NCBI RefSeq assembly: GCF_900104035.1
Contig: NZ_FNIT01000001.1
Location: 390,169 to 454,168 of the forward strand
Reading direction: 5' to 3'
Source: Aureimonas jatrophae
GTDB taxonomy: Bacteria; Pseudomonadota; Alphaproteobacteria; Rhizobiales; Rhizobiaceae
Length of the DNA: 64,000 bases
Shown here: one piece after another, positions 1 to 8,807 of the stretch
Layout of the letters: every line of letters starts with the position of its first letter
How positions within the stretch are numbered: position 1 is the stretch's first letter
Translations under genes and position numbers: made by a program
The notes under the pieces: model-generated
Seen by the model: the letters and a program-made list of their open reading frames with translations, nothing else
Told to the model about the DNA's origin: nothing
Database searches by the model: none

Positions 1-82
1 TCCGGCCGTCCCGGTCCTCGCGCGGCACGAAGAAGGCGACCACCGCGATCAGGAGCGCCAGCTTAAAGAGAGTTCGTATCAT
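1..82 (-). CDS. N-terminal fragment of a small membrane or secreted protein
   Basis: Read on the minus strand from the ATG at 82, the visible 27 codons give a short basic start (MIRTLFK), a hydrophobic segment (about residues 6-18) and then a charged stretch (PREDRDGR). The gene runs off the left edge, so nothing of the mature domain is visible. The N-terminal segment could be a signal peptide or membrane anchor. It resembles the start of DUF5330-type proteins of Rhizobiales, but that is only a resemblance. It is divergent from the histidine kinase gene at 375, with about 290 bp between them. Confidence 0.5.
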   Translation of the reverse strand, partial: MIRTLFKLALLIAVVAFFVPREDRDGR

Positions 83-374
83 CGCCGTCCGTCACGCTCG
101 GGTCGCGCAGTCGTTGAGCGGGCGATCATGCCCCGGAAAACGTTGCCAAAACACCGCCGACGCGCGCGCGATCCACAAGGATCCGCCCGGTTTAACCATG
201 CGGCAGGATTTTCCCGGGTTGTGGCCCGTACGGTCTTCCCCAAATCCGCGCGCCTGGTTTTCGCGCCTCCGCTTATGCCTTCCTTAAACGCTCGGCTCCA
301 AGATCGGGACCGCGAGCCCGAAGAGCCGGCACCATGAGGGGGCCATCGACGGGCGCGCAGGAGATGGAATTGCG
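83..374. other. Divergent intergenic region with a TTAACCAT half-site
   Basis: This spacer separates the leftward partial gene from the rightward kinase gene and must hold both promoters. The only motif I can point to is TTAACCAT at 192-199, which resembles a CtrA half-site. No clear -35/-10 pair is visible. An AGGAG at about 359-363 may serve the kinase start at 375. Confidence 0.3.
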
Positions 375-2105
375 ATGCTGCATCAGAGCGCCGACACACA
401 GGGCTGCACGCCTGCCGCGCGTGACGGTTCGCCGCTTCCGCGCGGCGCCGCGATGATGCGCGCCGGTGGGTCGAGCCTGGGCGCACGCCTCGATGCGCTG
501 GTGTCTCCGCGCGTCCACGATCCGGAGCGCCGGCGGGCCCAGGCCCGCCGCATGGGCGCTCTCGTGGGCGGCGCGCTGCTTCTGGCCGTGAGCGCGCCGG
601 CCATGACGCTGGCGGGCGCGGGCCTGGCTTCGACGCTCGCGGTCGCGACGCTGGCCGGGCTTCTGCTCGTATCCGCCGCCGCGCTGGCGGGGACCGGCGA
701 GGACGACCTGTCGCTGGCGATCCTGTTCACGGCCGGTGCGGTCGCGCTCGGCGCGATCGCGCTGCGGCTCGACAGCGTATGGCCGCTGGCGCTTCTGCTG
801 GCCGGTCCCGCCGAGGCGTTCAGCGCCAACCGGCGCCCTCTGGCCCGCCTGATGCTGCCGGCGGTTCTGGCCGCGTTCGGCCTGACAGGGTTCCTGTCGC
901 TGCACGGCATCGGCCCGACGGCGGACGGCTTCGTCGGCTGGCCGTTCGCGCTTCCGATCCTGTCGATCTACGCGACGACGCTGGTCTTCCGCGGCGCGCC
1001 GCGCCGTGCCGCATCCCCGTCGCAGCCCTTCGCGGTGCTGTCGCCGGACGGGCTCGACAACCGCGCCGGCGCGAGCTTCGGCCAGCGCCTGCACCTTCTC
1101 GACCGCATCCAGTTCCTGAAGGCGATGGACGACCTGCGCGAGGGCGGCGAGGCGCGCGATCTCGTGCTCCGGCTCCTCAGCGGCGACGGCCGGGCGGAGG
1201 AGGCGACGCTGCGCTTCGTGCCCGAGCGCTCCGGCGGTCGCTTGCGCGAGGTCCGCGTGTTCCGCGAGGGCGCGGTGGACCCGGTCGCCGTGCCGCAGGC
1301 AGCGCCGGCGAGGCGCGACCAGGCCGCGTTTCTGGCCACCGTCAGCCACGAGCTGCGCACCCCGCTCAACGCCATCGTCGGCTTCTCCGACATGCTCGAC
1401 GGCGAGGTGTTCGGTCCCTTCGCCGACCCGCGCCAGAAGGAATACGTCGCGCTGATCCGCCGCTCGTCGGAGCACCTCCTGTCGCTGGTGAACGGCCTTC
1501 TCGACATGTCGAAGATCGAGGCGGGACGCTACGAGCTCCTGCGCGAGCGCTTCGAGGTCGCGGAGGTCGCGGAAGCCGCCGCCGCGATGATCCGCTGCGA
1601 GGCGGAGCGCAAGGGCCTGCGCCTCGTTGTGCGCACCGGAACCGGCGGCGAGACCGCCGTCGCGGACCGGCGCGCCTGCCAGCAGATCCTGCTGAACCTT
1701 CTGGCCAACGCCGTGAAGTTCACGGACCGGGGAACCGTGACGCTCTCGGTGGCGGTGGACGGCCCGTGGCTCGACATCACCGTGTGCGACACCGGCATCG
1801 GCATCGCCGCGGACGACATCAGCCGTCTGGGACAACCCTTCGTCCAGCTCAGCCAGGGCCTTGCGCGTCGCTACGAGGGAACCGGCCTCGGCCTGTCGCT
1901 CGTGCGGGGCCTGGCCGAACTGCACCACGGCACCCTGACCATCCGCTCCACGGAAGGGCGCGGCACGACCGTTTGCGTGCGCATCCCGGCCGAGGGCGTG
2001 GATATCCGATCCGACCTCTCCGAAAACATCGTAGCGTTGACCGATGCCCGCCAAAAAACCAGCAGCCCGTCCGTCGTCCTCCCGTCGCGCCGCTTCTCGG
2101 CCTAG
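375..2105 (+). CDS. Multi-pass membrane sensor histidine kinase, DivJ/PleC class
   Basis: This 576-aa protein has a membrane domain of about six hydrophobic helices (residues ~58-205), a poorly conserved PAS-like linker (~215-310), a HisKA dimerisation domain with the H-box SHELRTPLN (phospho-acceptor His325) and a HATPase_c domain (N-box ILLNLLANAVKF, G1 DTGIGI, G2 GTGLGLSLV). The H-box and the order membrane helices-PAS-HisKA are those of the DivJ/PleC/PdhS kinases that control CtrA through DivK in alphaproteobacteria. No receiver domain follows, so it should phosphorylate a separate response regulator not seen here. Its last 62 nt overlap the next gene, which encodes a peptidoglycan-binding protein, so the two are probably translated together. 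Which of the cell-cycle kinases it is cannot be decided without a tree. Confidence 0.85.
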   Translation: MLHQSADTQGCTPAARDGSPLPRGAAMMRAGGSSLGARLDALVSPRVHDPERRRAQARRMGALVGGALLLAVSAPAMTLAGAGLASTLAVATLAGLLLVSAAALAGTGEDDLSLAILFTAGAVALGAIALRLDSVWPLALLLAGPAEAFSANRRPLARLMLPAVLAAFGLTGFLSLHGIGPTADGFVGWPFALPILSIYATTLVFRGAPRRAASPSQPFAVLSPDGLDNRAGASFGQRLHLLDRIQFLKAMDDLREGGEARDLVLRLLSGDGRAEEATLRFVPERSGGRLREVRVFREGAVDPVAVPQAAPARRDQAAFLATVSHELRTPLNAIVGFSDMLDGEVFGPFADPRQKEYVALIRRSSEHLLSLVNGLLDMSKIEAGRYELLRERFEVAEVAEAAAAMIRCEAERKGLRLVVRTGTGGETAVADRRACQQILLNLLANAVKFTDRGTVTLSVAVDGPWLDITVCDTGIGIAADDISRLGQPFVQLSQGLARRYEGTGLGLSLVRGLAELHHGTLTIRSTEGRGTTVCVRIPAEGVDIRSDLSENIVALTDARQKTSSPSVVLPSRRFSA

Positions 2106-2880
2106 CGTGACGGCGCTGGCGGCTCAGGGTCTTGCGCGCGGCACGGCCCGCGGGGCCGCAACCTGCCTCGGGATCATCGCCGCGCGGCCGGTTCTCTTCG
2201 GCTCCGTCGCGCTGTTCGGCGCGCTGGCGGGACTGGTGGGCGACAACGCGCTGAACCGGCAGACCGGGCGGCACCCCCATCCCATGCTGGTGACGCGGCC
2301 GGACGCGGGCGCCGCGACGCAGCGCGCCGGCGCCAGAGCCGCATCGGCCGCGCCGCGCGTGGCCAGCGCGCCCCGCATCGAGAACGACCCGCGCATCCTG
2401 GCCTTCCCGCTCGTCAGCGAGGTCCAGACGCTTCTGGCGGAAGCGGGCTACTACAAGCTTGCTGTGGACGGCCGCCCGGGTCAGGCGACGGATATCGCGA
2501 TCCGCGCCTTCCAGCGCGACCATGGCCTGCGCGTCGACGGCATGGCGACGCCGCTTCTCCTGTCGCAACTGCGCCAGGGCGACGATCTCGCGCCCGCGAG
2601 CGACAGCGCGGACCAGGTGGCGAGCCTGATCGAGGGCACCGACCCGGCCGCGACCGGTGCGGTGGTCTCCGACGCCTCGCCGGGCTCCGCCGATGGCGAT
2701 CTCGTGCGCCAGATCCAGGACCGGCTCGCCAGGGCGCGCATCGCCGACGTGCAGCCCGACGGTATCCTGGGCGAGCGTACGCGCGCGGCGATCCGCACCT
2801 TCGAGGCGCTGGAGGGCATGGAGCCGACCGGCGAGCCCAGCACCGAGATCCTGCGCCGCCTTGAAAAGGCGAGCCGTTGA
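2044..2880 (+). CDS. Membrane-anchored protein with two peptidoglycan-binding domains
   Basis: The 278-aa product has a basic, Ser/Ala/Arg-rich cytoplasmic N-terminus, one hydrophobic segment (~residues 48-66), a low-complexity Ala/Arg linker, and two PG_binding_1-type domains (about residues 120-180 and 220-275). Signature pieces are VDGRPGQATDIAIRAFQ in the first and PDGILGERTRAAIRTFE in the second. This topology puts the binding domains in the periplasm, where they would hold the cell wall. No hydrolase or other catalytic domain is present. The start lies 62 nt inside the upstream kinase gene in another frame, which argues for coupled translation and a shared role in cell-cycle or envelope control; that role is inference. 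Confidence 0.8.
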   Translation: MPAKKPAARPSSSRRAASRPSVTALAAQGLARGTARGAATCLGIIAARPVLFGSVALFGALAGLVGDNALNRQTGRHPHPMLVTRPDAGAATQRAGARAASAAPRVASAPRIENDPRILAFPLVSEVQTLLAEAGYYKLAVDGRPGQATDIAIRAFQRDHGLRVDGMATPLLLSQLRQGDDLAPASDSADQVASLIEGTDPAATGAVVSDASPGSADGDLVRQIQDRLARARIADVQPDGILGERTRAAIRTFEALEGMEPTGEPSTEILRRLEKASR

Positions 2881-2899
2881 GGTGGCAGGCGGGCGGCTC

Positions 2900-3226
2900 A
2901 TGCGTCTGACGAGCGAAATCTTCGCGGCGGTCCTCACACGGCGCGTCTTTGCGGATGGCGGGTTCGCGGCCGTCGTGCGGCGCGGCGCGGAGGCGGCGGG
3001 CGCGGTGTTCGTGACGGTGCGGGGGCGCGAGGGTTCGCTGCGCTTCTATGCGCCCGCGCCTCAGACCCTGGCCGAGCCCGATGGCGAGCGACGCTTCACG
3101 CTGGAGCCGGAAGGCGACGACGAGGCTCTGGAGGCACGACTTCGGCGGGAAGCGCGCTTCGACCCGGACTTCTGGGTGATCGATATCGAGACCGACACGC
3201 CGGAGCGCTATCTCGCGATCGTCTGA
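2900..3226 (+). CDS. DUF1491 family protein
   Basis: A 108-aa protein beginning MRLTSEIFAAVLTRRVFADG and ending in DFWVIDIETDTPERYLAIV matches the small DUF1491 family of alphaproteobacteria in length and in its C-terminal acidic-aromatic motif. No function is established for the family. I chose the ATG at 2900; an in-frame GTG at 2882 would add six residues. It follows the peptidoglycan-binding gene by 19 nt in the same direction, so it is probably in the same transcript. It is convergent with the DUF2336 gene, with 10 nt between the stops. Confidence 0.8.
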   Translation: MRLTSEIFAAVLTRRVFADGGFAAVVRRGAEAAGAVFVTVRGREGSLRFYAPAPQTLAEPDGERRFTLEPEGDDEALEARLRREARFDPDFWVIDIETDTPERYLAIV

Positions 3227-3236
3227 GCCAGGGGCC

Positions 3237-4253
3237 TCAGCCCTTGGCGCTGCGCTCGTCGGGGCGGGACGCGCGACGCCCGAAGGTCGCGCGCGGCTCG
3301 GCGACCGGCTCGATGCGCGGCCGGGCCGGAGCCCTTGCGGCGGGTGTCGGGACGGCCTGCGCGCCTTGGATCAGGCGCCGGCAGTCGTCGGACTGGAGCT
3401 GCGCATAATAGCGGCCGATCGCATCGAACGCCGCGACGTCGTGACCGATGCGGGGCTTCAGAAGAAGAAGGATGCTCATCGCGTCGGCGGCGCGCAGGTC
3501 CAGCGCCTTCAGGGCGACCGCCAGGCGCTCGCCCGACGCGTCCGCCTCGATCAGCGCCACCGTGTCCCCGTCGATCCGCAGCATGGCGGCCAGACGGTCC
3601 GCGAACAGGGCGCTGTCGCGCTCCATCGCGGCCTGAAGGAGATCGGCCTCGGTGAGGCTCGCGGTCGCGGCGCGCGTGCCAAGCACCATGCGCTTGAGCG
3701 CCTCGCGCACGCCGGCGGCGCTCGCCGTGATCTCGGCGCCGGTCGCCGTGACGGGCCGGACTGGCTGCAGGGGCTCTGCCGCCAGCTCGCCCGCGAGTTC
3801 GACGGGGGCGAGGGGCGGGGCCTCGATGTCGGGGCGGTCGCCGGTCGCGGGCGAGGGGAGCGCACCGTCCGCCTCGCGCAGGGCGCGCGATGCCGCGACG
3901 CGTCGGACCCGCTCGTCGAACGAAGCCGCGAGCCGGTCGAGATCCTCGCCCGTCACCAGCGGGCTCGAGACGAGAAACGGCGCCGACACCTCGATTGGGC
4001 TCGCCACGAGTTGCTCCACCAAGCCGCGCGGAACCCGATCGGAATGCGACAGGGCGGCCGCGCAGTTGCGCAACGTGTCCGCGGACACGCGATCCCACAG
4101 GGGCAGGACGAGGCGGGCCAGGTCGTCGCATTGGCGCGGCGTCGGGCGGCGCAGCGCCGCGAAGGCGCTGACGGCCGCGGTGACCACGTCGTCCAGGTCG
4201 GGGCCGCCCTGCCGCGCGAGGGACCGGAAAACCTTGGGGCTGGCGTCCTTCAT
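3237..4253 (-). CDS. DUF2336 domain-containing protein
   Basis: The start at 4253 (MKDASPKVFRSLARQG) has a GGGAG six bases upstream and is preferred over the longer frame that begins at 4316. The 338-aa protein is mostly alpha-helical. It shows the DUF2336 pattern of short HEAT-like helices (SDRVPRGLVEQLVASPIEVS, then LVTGEDLDRLAASFDERVRR) in the N-terminal half and a more variable C-terminal half ending in a Pro/Arg-rich tail. There is no signal peptide or membrane segment, so it should be cytoplasmic. DUF2336 proteins are widespread in alphaproteobacteria and of unknown function. It is divergent from the small gene at 4640. Confidence 0.75.
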   Translation of the reverse strand: MKDASPKVFRSLARQGGPDLDDVVTAAVSAFAALRRPTPRQCDDLARLVLPLWDRVSADTLRNCAAALSHSDRVPRGLVEQLVASPIEVSAPFLVSSPLVTGEDLDRLAASFDERVRRVAASRALREADGALPSPATGDRPDIEAPPLAPVELAGELAAEPLQPVRPVTATGAEITASAAGVREALKRMVLGTRAATASLTEADLLQAAMERDSALFADRLAAMLRIDGDTVALIEADASGERLAVALKALDLRAADAMSILLLLKPRIGHDVAAFDAIGRYYAQLQSDDCRRLIQGAQAVPTPAARAPARPRIEPVAEPRATFGRRASRPDERSAKG

Positions 4254-4639
4254 GGAACTCCCGGCATGCGCTCGAAACCGTCGATGCGTCCGGGTCACAC
4301 CGGAGACATCGGTCAATTTGCGCCCAACTCCTTATGAAGCTGTTAACCCTGGCTTTGCTTTGATCCGGATCGCGCTCTCGCGATTGTGCTCGCACAACCA
4401 CGCCGGTTTCGGGAAAGCCGAGACTGGCATGACAGACCCGTTATCAGGGACGGCCAAAGTCGAGCGTCAAAGCCGTCCAGCGCAGATCGAGCGCCGGAAC
4501 GGACCCCGTCGGGTCCGGCTCCGGCGGCCATCAGGATCGCCGAGGCCTTGCGGGGCGCTGGCGCGATCCGTTGTCAGAACCTGGAAGAGCTGGTCCGCCG
4601 CGGCATATCGTTCGGCAGGTCAGCGGGGACACGAAGACC
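4254..4639. other. 386-bp spacer upstream of DUF2336 and a small-protein gene
   Basis: No convincing gene lies here; the frames that cross it have no family signature. It must hold the leftward promoter for the DUF2336 gene and the rightward one for the small gene at 4640. A slightly AT-richer patch around 4315-4370 contains GTTAACCCTGGCTTTG, a weak match to a CtrA-type TTAA-N7-TTAA box with two mismatches in the second half. Nothing else stands out. Confidence 0.35.
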
Positions 4640-4783
4640 ATGGCAGTCGTTCATCGCCTGGAGACCGCTCCGGGGAAAACGCGGGAAAGACCTCAGCCGA
4701 CGACGCGCGGACCGGCGGAGATCGTCATCCTGCCCTGCGTCCGGCGCGAGCCGCTCGCCGCAGCGCCGACCCCGGCATCCTGA
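4640..4783 (+). CDS. 47-aa conserved small protein, Rhizobiales type
   Basis: The peptide runs from MAVVHRLETAPG to the motif AEIVILPCVRREPL and a short Ala/Pro tail. The motif recalls a family of tiny Rhizobiales proteins that end in a pattern like AQILFFTGVRYER: a small hydrophobic strand, then a Gly or Cys, Val-Arg, and a charged pair. I recognise this from memory, not from a search. An in-frame upstream ATG at 4571 would add 23 residues with no sign of conservation. The gene is convergent with the DUF1254 gene, with four bases between the stops. Function unknown. Confidence 0.55.
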   Translation: MAVVHRLETAPGKTRERPQPTTRGPAEIVILPCVRREPLAAAPTPAS

Positions 4784-4787
4784 CGCG

Positions 4788-5387
4788 TCAGGGCGAGGTC
4801 GTGGCGATCTGGCCCGATTCCTCGGGACTGGCCGGCCGGCACGCGACGGACCGCGCGAAGCGGTCGACGAAGGGGCGTTCGCTCTCGGCCCGCACCAGCG
4901 CCCGAACCGTCACGTAGCCTTCCGCCGCCGGGAACTCCACCGGGATCGCCGTGTCGTCGTCCTCGGTTCCCTCGACTCGTGCCAGATCCAGCTGCTCGCG
5001 CGTGCCCACGAGAAGGTCGAGGCGACCTTCCAGTGCCACGCGCTCGGAGATCGAGTACAGGTTGTCGCCGTTGCGCGCATAGATCGACGCGCTCCAGAAG
5101 CCGGTCCGCTCGCTCGCCTGAACGCGCACCGGCGCGGCCGACAGATCGAAGCGGCAGGCGACGTCGATAAAGGCCGGGTCCACGAAGACGAAGTCGGCGC
5201 CGGGCGCCGGATCCGCGCCCTGGGCCGGGACCGTGGCGATCTGGACCGTCGCGAACAGGGGTCCGAGCCGCGACAGGCGGTTCCAGCTGTCGTTCTGCGC
5301 GAGACCCGGGATCGCGAAGATCACCGCGATATGGACGATCGCCGCGCCGACGAGGCCGATCAGGACAGCCAGGAGAAGCTTACCCAT
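4788..5387 (-). CDS. DUF1254 family membrane-anchored protein
   Basis: A 199-aa protein with an N-terminal membrane anchor (about residues 3-27, MGKLLLAVLIGLVGAAIVH) and a soluble part carrying DUF1254 features: NDSWNRLSRLGP, the double aromatic run ERTGFWSASIYARNGDNLYS, and a C-terminal Cys-containing tail. In many bacteria DUF1254 and DUF1214 are halves of one protein. Here they are separate, adjacent genes, and this start overlaps the end of the DUF1214 gene by 8 nt, so they are surely co-translated. The soluble part is likely periplasmic. The biochemical role is not established. Confidence 0.8.
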   Translation of the reverse strand: MGKLLLAVLIGLVGAAIVHIAVIFAIPGLAQNDSWNRLSRLGPLFATVQIATVPAQGADPAPGADFVFVDPAFIDVACRFDLSAAPVRVQASERTGFWSASIYARNGDNLYSISERVALEGRLDLLVGTREQLDLARVEGTEDDDTAIPVEFPAAEGYVTVRALVRAESERPFVDRFARSVACRPASPEESGQIATTSP

Positions 5388-5967
5388 CGGTGAGGCATCC
5401 CGTCCGGACGATCAGGGGCATGGCCACCGGCGCCGCGCCGCTATCGGTGGAGATGGGCGTGTCGTAGAAGGTCAGCGCCAGGACGAAGGGACCCGTTCCG
5501 CTATTGGCGAGCCAGTTGCCGGGACGCGCTTCGCGCCCGACCGAGATCAAGGCGCTGTTGTCGTCCGCGCGCATGAGGTTGAGCGACACGAGGTGGCGCG
5601 GACGTCCGTCGTCGCCGCCGATCAGGCGACCCGCCGGATCGAAGGCCGCCAGCGTCCAGACGCGGGCCGGCGGATAGGCGCCCTCCAGCCGGTAGGCGCA
5701 TTCGCGGCGCAACTCGCGGTTTTGCGTGTCGACGCGCGCCTGGAAGGCGACGCCCTCGCCAAGGCCCAGCGTCAGGTTGCCGGAACGGGCGAGGCGCGCC
5801 TTGGCATAGGGGTCGGCATCGGGCGAGCCGGTCGTGCGGTCGGCGTGCCAGGGCCCGACGATCAGCGCATCCGCGCCCTCGAAGCGCTCCAGCATGCGAA
5901 CCGCCGATGCGGTGCCGAGGCCGAGCGCGATGGCCACCGCCAGAACGGTCAGAAGAAGAAAGCGCAT
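5380..5967 (-). CDS. DUF1214 family membrane-anchored protein
   Basis: Starting at MRFLLLTVLAVAIALGLG, this 195-aa protein has one N-terminal membrane segment and then the DUF1214 fold. The diagnostic pieces are GPWHADRTTGSPDADPYAKA, RRECAYRLEGAYPPARVWTL and, near the end, FVLALTFYDTPIS. A longer frame to 6081 exists but would run into the upstream penicillin-binding protein gene, so the start at 5967 is preferred. It lies 19 nt after that gene in the same direction and overlaps the DUF1254 gene. This places all three in one operon and suggests an envelope role for the pair; that is inference. Confidence 0.8.
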   Translation of the reverse strand: MRFLLLTVLAVAIALGLGTASAVRMLERFEGADALIVGPWHADRTTGSPDADPYAKARLARSGNLTLGLGEGVAFQARVDTQNRELRRECAYRLEGAYPPARVWTLAAFDPAGRLIGGDDGRPRHLVSLNLMRADDNSALISVGREARPGNWLANSGTGPFVLALTFYDTPISTDSGAAPVAMPLIVRTGCLTDG

Positions 5968-5986
5968 GGGCGGCGTGCGGGTCCCG

Positions 5987-8167
5987 TCAGCGACGCGCGA
6001 GCGCTTCGTCGGCGGCGTCCGCCGTGGCCGCGAACTTCTCGGGCGTGGCGGCAACCGGCGCGCTGTCGAAGAGGGTGGCAAGATCCGCCAGCACCTTCTG
6101 CGCCGCGTTGTTGACGAGGCTGGGCCGCGCGCGGACCGGCTGGCCGTCCTCGCCCTCGGCCTGTGCGACCTTGACCGAGCCGGGCTTGGGCAGCGGGTTG
6201 TCGATATAGGGCAGGGGGCGCAGCTCGATGCCCTGGTGAGCCGCTTCCATGAAGCGCTGCCAGGTCATCGCCGGCAGGCCGCCGCCGGTCAGCTTGTTGG
6301 TGGGCTTGTAGCTGTCGTTGCCGAACCAGACGGCTGCGGTGAAGTTGCCGGTGTAGCCGACGAACCAGGCGTCGCGGTAGCTCTGCGTCGTGCCGGTCTT
6401 GCCGGCGGCGCGCGTCATGGAGAGCTGGGCCCGGCGCGCCGTGCCCACTTCCGGAATGCGCACCATCATCTCGATCATGCTCTTGTCGGCCTGTTCCGAC
6501 AGGACGCGGTGGCGCGGGGGCATGTCGCGGTCGGCGTTCCACAGGACGTGGCCCTCGCCGTCGGTCAGCTCCTCGATGGCATGGCGGTGGGAGCTGAGGC
6601 CGCCCGAGGGAAAGACGGAGTAGCCGGTCGCCTGGTCGAGCACCGTCACCTCGTTGGTGCCGAGCGCGATGGTCTTGTCGCCGCGCAAGGGGGTCTCGAC
6701 GCCGAAGCTCTTGGCCAGCGCCGCGACGCGGCCCGGACCGACGCCCTTCTCCTGCGATAGCTGGACCGCGACCGTGTTCAGCGAGCGCGCCATCGCGTCC
6801 TGGATCTGGATGCGGCCGGCGAACGAGTTGCCGTAGTTCTGCGGGCTCCAGTTGCCGACCGTGATCGGGCGGTCCACCACGACGTCGGTCGGCTTGTGAC
6901 CGTTCTCCATGGCGGCGGCGTAGACATAGGCCTTGAACGACGAGCCCGGCTGGCGAAGCGCGCGCGTCGCGCGGTTGAACTGCGACAGGCCGTAGTCGCG
7001 ACCGCCGACGATGGCGACGAGGCCGCCATTGTCGTCGAGAACGGCCATCGCGCCTTCCTCGACGCCGTAGGTCTTGCCGAACTGGCGCAGGTGGAAGTCC
7101 ACCGCCTCGTCGGCGAGCTTCTGCAGGCCCATGTCGATCGTCGTGCGGGCGACGAAGGTGCGCTGGGGCATCGTGGCCGCGATGCGCTGCACCTCGTCGA
7201 AGGCGAAGTCGAGGAAGTAGTCCGGCGACTGGATCACGGAGCGGTCGACCGCGGTCGCGGGATGGCGGCGCGCGGCGACGACCTGACCCTCGGTCATGAA
7301 GCCGGAATCTACCATGGCCGACAGAACGACGTTGGCGCGGGCGCGCGCGGCCGGCAGGTTGACGTGCGGTGCGTACTGGGTCGGCGCCTTGAAGAGGCCG
7401 GCGAGCATGGCCGACTCGGCGAGGTTCACGTCGCGGATGTTCTTGCCGAAGTAGAACTGCGCGGCCGCCGCCGCGCCGTTGGTGCCGCCGCCCATGTAGG
7501 CGCGGTCGAGATACATGCCGAGGATCTCGCGCTTGGTGAGATTGGCCTCGAGCCAGAGCGCCAGGAAGGCCTCGTTGATCTTGCGCTCCAGCGAGCGCTC
7601 GTTCGACAGGAAGACGTTCTTGGCGAGCTGCTGGGTCAGCGTCGATCCGCCCTGAACGACGCCGCCGGCGCGCGCATTGGTGGAGAGCGCGCGGGCAAGG
7701 CCCAGGAAGTCGATGCCCCAGTGCTCGAAGAAGCGCCGGTCCTCGGTGGCGAGAACGGCCTTCACGAACTGGTCGGGCAGCTCGTCGATCGGGACGGCAT
7801 TCGCCTTGAGGATGCCGCGCCGGCCGATCTCGTTGCCGTGTCGATCCAGAAACAGGACGGAATAGTCGGCCTGCTGCGGCAGCCCGTTCACGGTCATCTT
7901 CATGGCCGACTGGCTGAGAAGCAGCAGGACCACGAAGCCCGCGACGCCCAGCGTCAGGGCCTCGCCGGTGAGCTCGGTCACCCAGCGGCTGAAGCCGCGC
8001 ACGCGCATGCGGCGCGACAGGATGGTAACGCTCTCCCAGAAACGCGAAAGACCATGAAAAAGACGCCACAGGCTGGTATCCAGCCAAGCGTCGACCTCGA
8101 TCAGCCGAGACGGGCCGCCGCGGGACTTCCCCTTGCGTTCCAACAGCTTCGGCACCGCACCCACCAT
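5987..8167 (-). CDS. Bifunctional penicillin-binding protein 1 (transglycosylase/transpeptidase)
   Basis: The 726-aa class A PBP polymerises lipid II glycan strands and cross-links the peptides in the periplasm. A cytoplasmic N-terminus with an ...[11 protein letters not shown] motif precedes a membrane helix (~residues 75-95), a GT51 glycosyltransferase domain (catalytic Glu142 in [14 protein letters not shown], then [12 protein letters not shown]), and a transpeptidase domain with SxxK at Ser409 (GSSFK), SLN and KTGTT motifs. All catalytic motifs are intact. I chose the start at 8167 because upstream codons in this frame overlap the divergent ycgN gene and look non-native. The N-terminal cytoplasmic extension is typical of Rhizobiales PBP1 homologues. 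It probably leads the operon with the DUF1214/DUF1254 genes. Confidence 0.93.
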   Translation of the reverse strand: MVGAVPKLLERKGKSRGGPSRLIEVDAWLDTSLWRLFHGLSRFWESVTILSRRMRVRGFSRWVTELTGEALTLGVAGFVVLLLLSQSAMKMTVNGLPQQADYSVLFLDRHGNEIGRRGILKANAVPIDELPDQFVKAVLATEDRRFFEHWGIDFLGLARALSTNARAGGVVQGGSTLTQQLAKNVFLSNERSLERKINEAFLALWLEANLTKREILGMYLDRAYMGGGTNGAAAAAQFYFGKNIRDVNLAESAMLAGLFKAPTQYAPHVNLPAARARANVVLSAMVDSGFMTEGQVVAARRHPATAVDRSVIQSPDYFLDFAFDEVQRIAATMPQRTFVARTTIDMGLQKLADEAVDFHLRQFGKTYGVEEGAMAVLDDNGGLVAIVGGRDYGLSQFNRATRALRQPGSSFKAYVYAAAMENGHKPTDVVVDRPITVGNWSPQNYGNSFAGRIQIQDAMARSLNTVAVQLSQEKGVGPGRVAALAKSFGVETPLRGDKTIALGTNEVTVLDQATGYSVFPSGGLSSHRHAIEELTDGEGHVLWNADRDMPPRHRVLSEQADKSMIEMMVRIPEVGTARRAQLSMTRAAGKTGTTQSYRDAWFVGYTGNFTAAVWFGNDSYKPTNKLTGGGLPAMTWQRFMEAAHQGIELRPLPYIDNPLPKPGSVKVAQAEGEDGQPVRARPSLVNNAAQKVLADLATLFDSAPVAATPEKFAATADAADEALARR

Positions 8168-8216
8168 TCCAGGACGCGCCCCTTCGGCGCGCCACGTTCG
8201 CATTCTACAGCAAGAC

Positions 8217-8774
8217 ATGGCCGAAACAACGACCGGAGCCCCATCCATCCCCCGCTCGCCCGACGACATAGCGCGCGCCGAGGCGCCGGCCCACGGCCTG
8301 ATGGCCGCGGCGGAGCCCTTGCCCTTCTGGCGCACCAAGACGCTGGAGGAGATGAGCACTCAGGAGTGGGAATCGCTGTGCGACGGCTGCGGCCGATGCT
8401 GCCTCAACAAGCTCGAGGACTGGGACACGGGCGAGATCATCTGGACCGATCTCGCCTGCCGCCTGTTCGACGGCGAAAGCTGCCGCTGCCGGGACTACGA
8501 GAACCGGCTCGAAACCGTGCCGGACTGCGTCGGCCTCGACGCCGAGACGGTTCGCACGATCTCTTGGCTGCCGCCGAGCTGCGCCTATCGGCTCGTGGCG
8601 GAAGGGCGGGACCTGCGCTGGTGGCACCACCTGATCTCCGGCGACCGCGAGACCGTTCACCTGGCCGGCGCCTCGGCGCAGGGGCGGACGAGCAGCGAAG
8701 AGGGAATCGAGCCGGAAGCCTACGAGGACCACCTGGCCGCGTGGCCCGGCGAGGATCCGGACGCCTCACGCTGA
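8217..8774 (+). CDS. YcgN/UPF0260 family cysteine-cluster protein
   Basis: A 185-aa cytoplasmic protein whose centre carries the YcgN signature: [19 protein letters not shown], then [19 protein letters not shown], and a second cysteine group ([10 protein letters not shown], then VPDC). These cysteines look like a metal or Fe-S site and the family is counted among the CxxCxxCC proteins, but its activity is unknown. I prefer the ATG at 8217; a longer frame to 8133 enters the divergent PBP gene. Only 49 bp separate this start from the PBP start, so the two promoters must overlap or lie inside coding sequence. Confidence 0.9.
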   Translation: MAETTTGAPSIPRSPDDIARAEAPAHGLMAAAEPLPFWRTKTLEEMSTQEWESLCDGCGRCCLNKLEDWDTGEIIWTDLACRLFDGESCRCRDYENRLETVPDCVGLDAETVRTISWLPPSCAYRLVAEGRDLRWWHHLISGDRETVHLAGASAQGRTSSEEGIEPEAYEDHLAAWPGEDPDASR

Positions 8775-8784
8775 TTGGCAATTA

Positions 8785-8799
8785 TTCCTAGAATAGGAA
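8785..8799. promoter_or_regulatory. Inverted repeat upstream of the GTA promoter candidate
   Basis: TTCCTA-GAA-TAGGAA is a perfect 6-bp inverted repeat in an unusually AT-rich patch, ending eight bases before the -35 candidate. A second, overlapping 5-bp repeat (TATTC-CTA-GAATA) shares its centre. The position, just upstream of a promoter, suits an activator site or an operator for the GTA cluster. No regulator that would bind it is encoded in the window. Confidence 0.5.
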
Positions 8800-8807
8800 A
8801 ATAGTCA

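Noticed and set aside
273..2054. 593-aa frame on the minus strand
   Set aside because: Antisense to the histidine kinase gene in high-GC DNA; no domain signature, composition of an artefact.
4254..4639. Coding region continuing through the frames that cross this spacer
   Set aside because: Frames here are Arg/Pro-rich, lack ribosome sites and show no family motif.
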